Part shown: in pieces, positions 14,115 to 14,290 of the stretch
How the letters are laid out: every line of letters starts with the position of its first letter
Numbering within the stretch: position 1 is the stretch's first letter
DNA from: Bacteroidota bacterium
GTDB lineage: Bacteria > Bacteroidota > Ignavibacteria > SZUA-365
Length of the DNA stretch: 14,290 bases
Assembly (NCBI GenBank): GCA_018224415.1
Contig: JAGTUZ010000170.1
Span: 1 to 14,290 of the forward strand
Reading direction: 5' to 3'
Translations under genes and position numbers: made by a program
Notes under the pieces: model-generated
The model's input: only the letters and a program-made list of their open reading frames with translations
Database searches by the model: none
What the model was told of the DNA's origin: nothing

Positions 14115-14290
14115 GGCCGGAGTGCTGTATGCGTTCAGCGAGCGGCTTCGGGTTGTTACTCCGTGACGGTGTTACCGGGATTCTGTGCGACTTGCACGGG
14201 ATTCAATGCGGATGTATATAGGAAGATGTAATTTCGGCTCGTTTGCCGAAGTCCCCAGACCATACGAATTCAAGACGCGAGGAAAGATCC
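14115..14290. other. Right-edge non-coding stretch
   Basis: Together with the terminator and repeat, the 337 bases after 13953 hold no gene. This part has a possible promoter (14192-14220) and a perfect 6-bp hairpin, TTCGGC/GCCGAA (14233-14250, loop TCGTTT), without a T-run. Nothing coding is visible before the window ends. Confidence 0.5.
14192..14220 (+). promoter_or_regulatory. Possible plus-strand promoter firing out of the window
   Basis: TTGCAC (14192-14197), a 17-base spacer and TATATA (14215-14220). The -35 is good and the -10 matches four of six positions. It would serve a gene beyond 14290, with the hairpin at 14233-14250 in its leader. Confidence 0.3.

Noticed and set aside
13981..14166. 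61-codon plus-strand open frame containing a five-residue repeat
   Set aside because: It spans the Crp/Fnr gene terminator and its repeat is just the 15-bp DNA repeat.

Overview
The window reads as a chromosomal segment of a GC-rich bacterium, probably of the Bacteroidota/Chlorobiota/Ignavibacteria (FCB) kind. Three signs point there. Two promoters have the TTTG / TAnnTTTG form of the Bacteroidota primary sigma factor (7260-7291 and 10184-10213). One lipoprotein begins its mature part with Cys-Ser-Asp-Asp, like the surface-export signal known from Bacteroidota lipoproteins. A well-placed Shine-Dalgarno sequence is missing before one of the genes. The lineage is an inference; there is no rRNA or marker gene here.

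Layout. A secreted M28 metallopeptidase (73-1536, +) ends at a perfect 16-bp hairpin. That hairpin also faces the end of a long minus-strand operon (7194 down to 1677): hoxF, hoxU, hoxY, hoxH, hoxW and a stand-alone receiver protein. These genes encode a complete NAD-linked bidirectional [NiFe]-hydrogenase (group 3d type) plus its endopeptidase. Metal-centre assembly genes (hyp) are not in the window. The operon has a clear promoter with GTGA/TCAC dyads around it.

Upstream, also on the minus strand, lies a possible signalling cluster: a CHASE-domain histidine kinase (10293-12044), a 3 x 22-bp tandem repeat, a promoter, an NtrC-like regulator (8759-10156) and a surface lipoprotein with three cysteine-patterned repeats (7436-8593). 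The lipoprotein ends in a UUCG-loop terminator. The regulator has lost the hallmarks of a sigma-54 activator (GAFTGA loop, sensor II arginine) and of a working receiver domain, so it probably acts in another way.

The right part has a lipoprotein-type methionine sulfoxide reductase MsrA (12391-13077, -), divergent from a Crp/Fnr-family regulator (13300-13953, +). The regulator has a strong TTGCCT/TATAAT promoter and a perfect terminator. Between msrA and the kinase gene is a 346-bp gap with an orphan plus-strand terminator, which may end an unannotated small RNA. The last 240 bases hold a 3 x 15-bp repeat, a possible promoter firing out of the window and a hairpin, but no gene.

Working together (inference): hydrogen/NAD redox balance, repair of oxidised protein and two regulators suggest a redox- and oxygen-responsive neighbourhood. 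Nothing in the sequence proves the regulators act on the hox genes.
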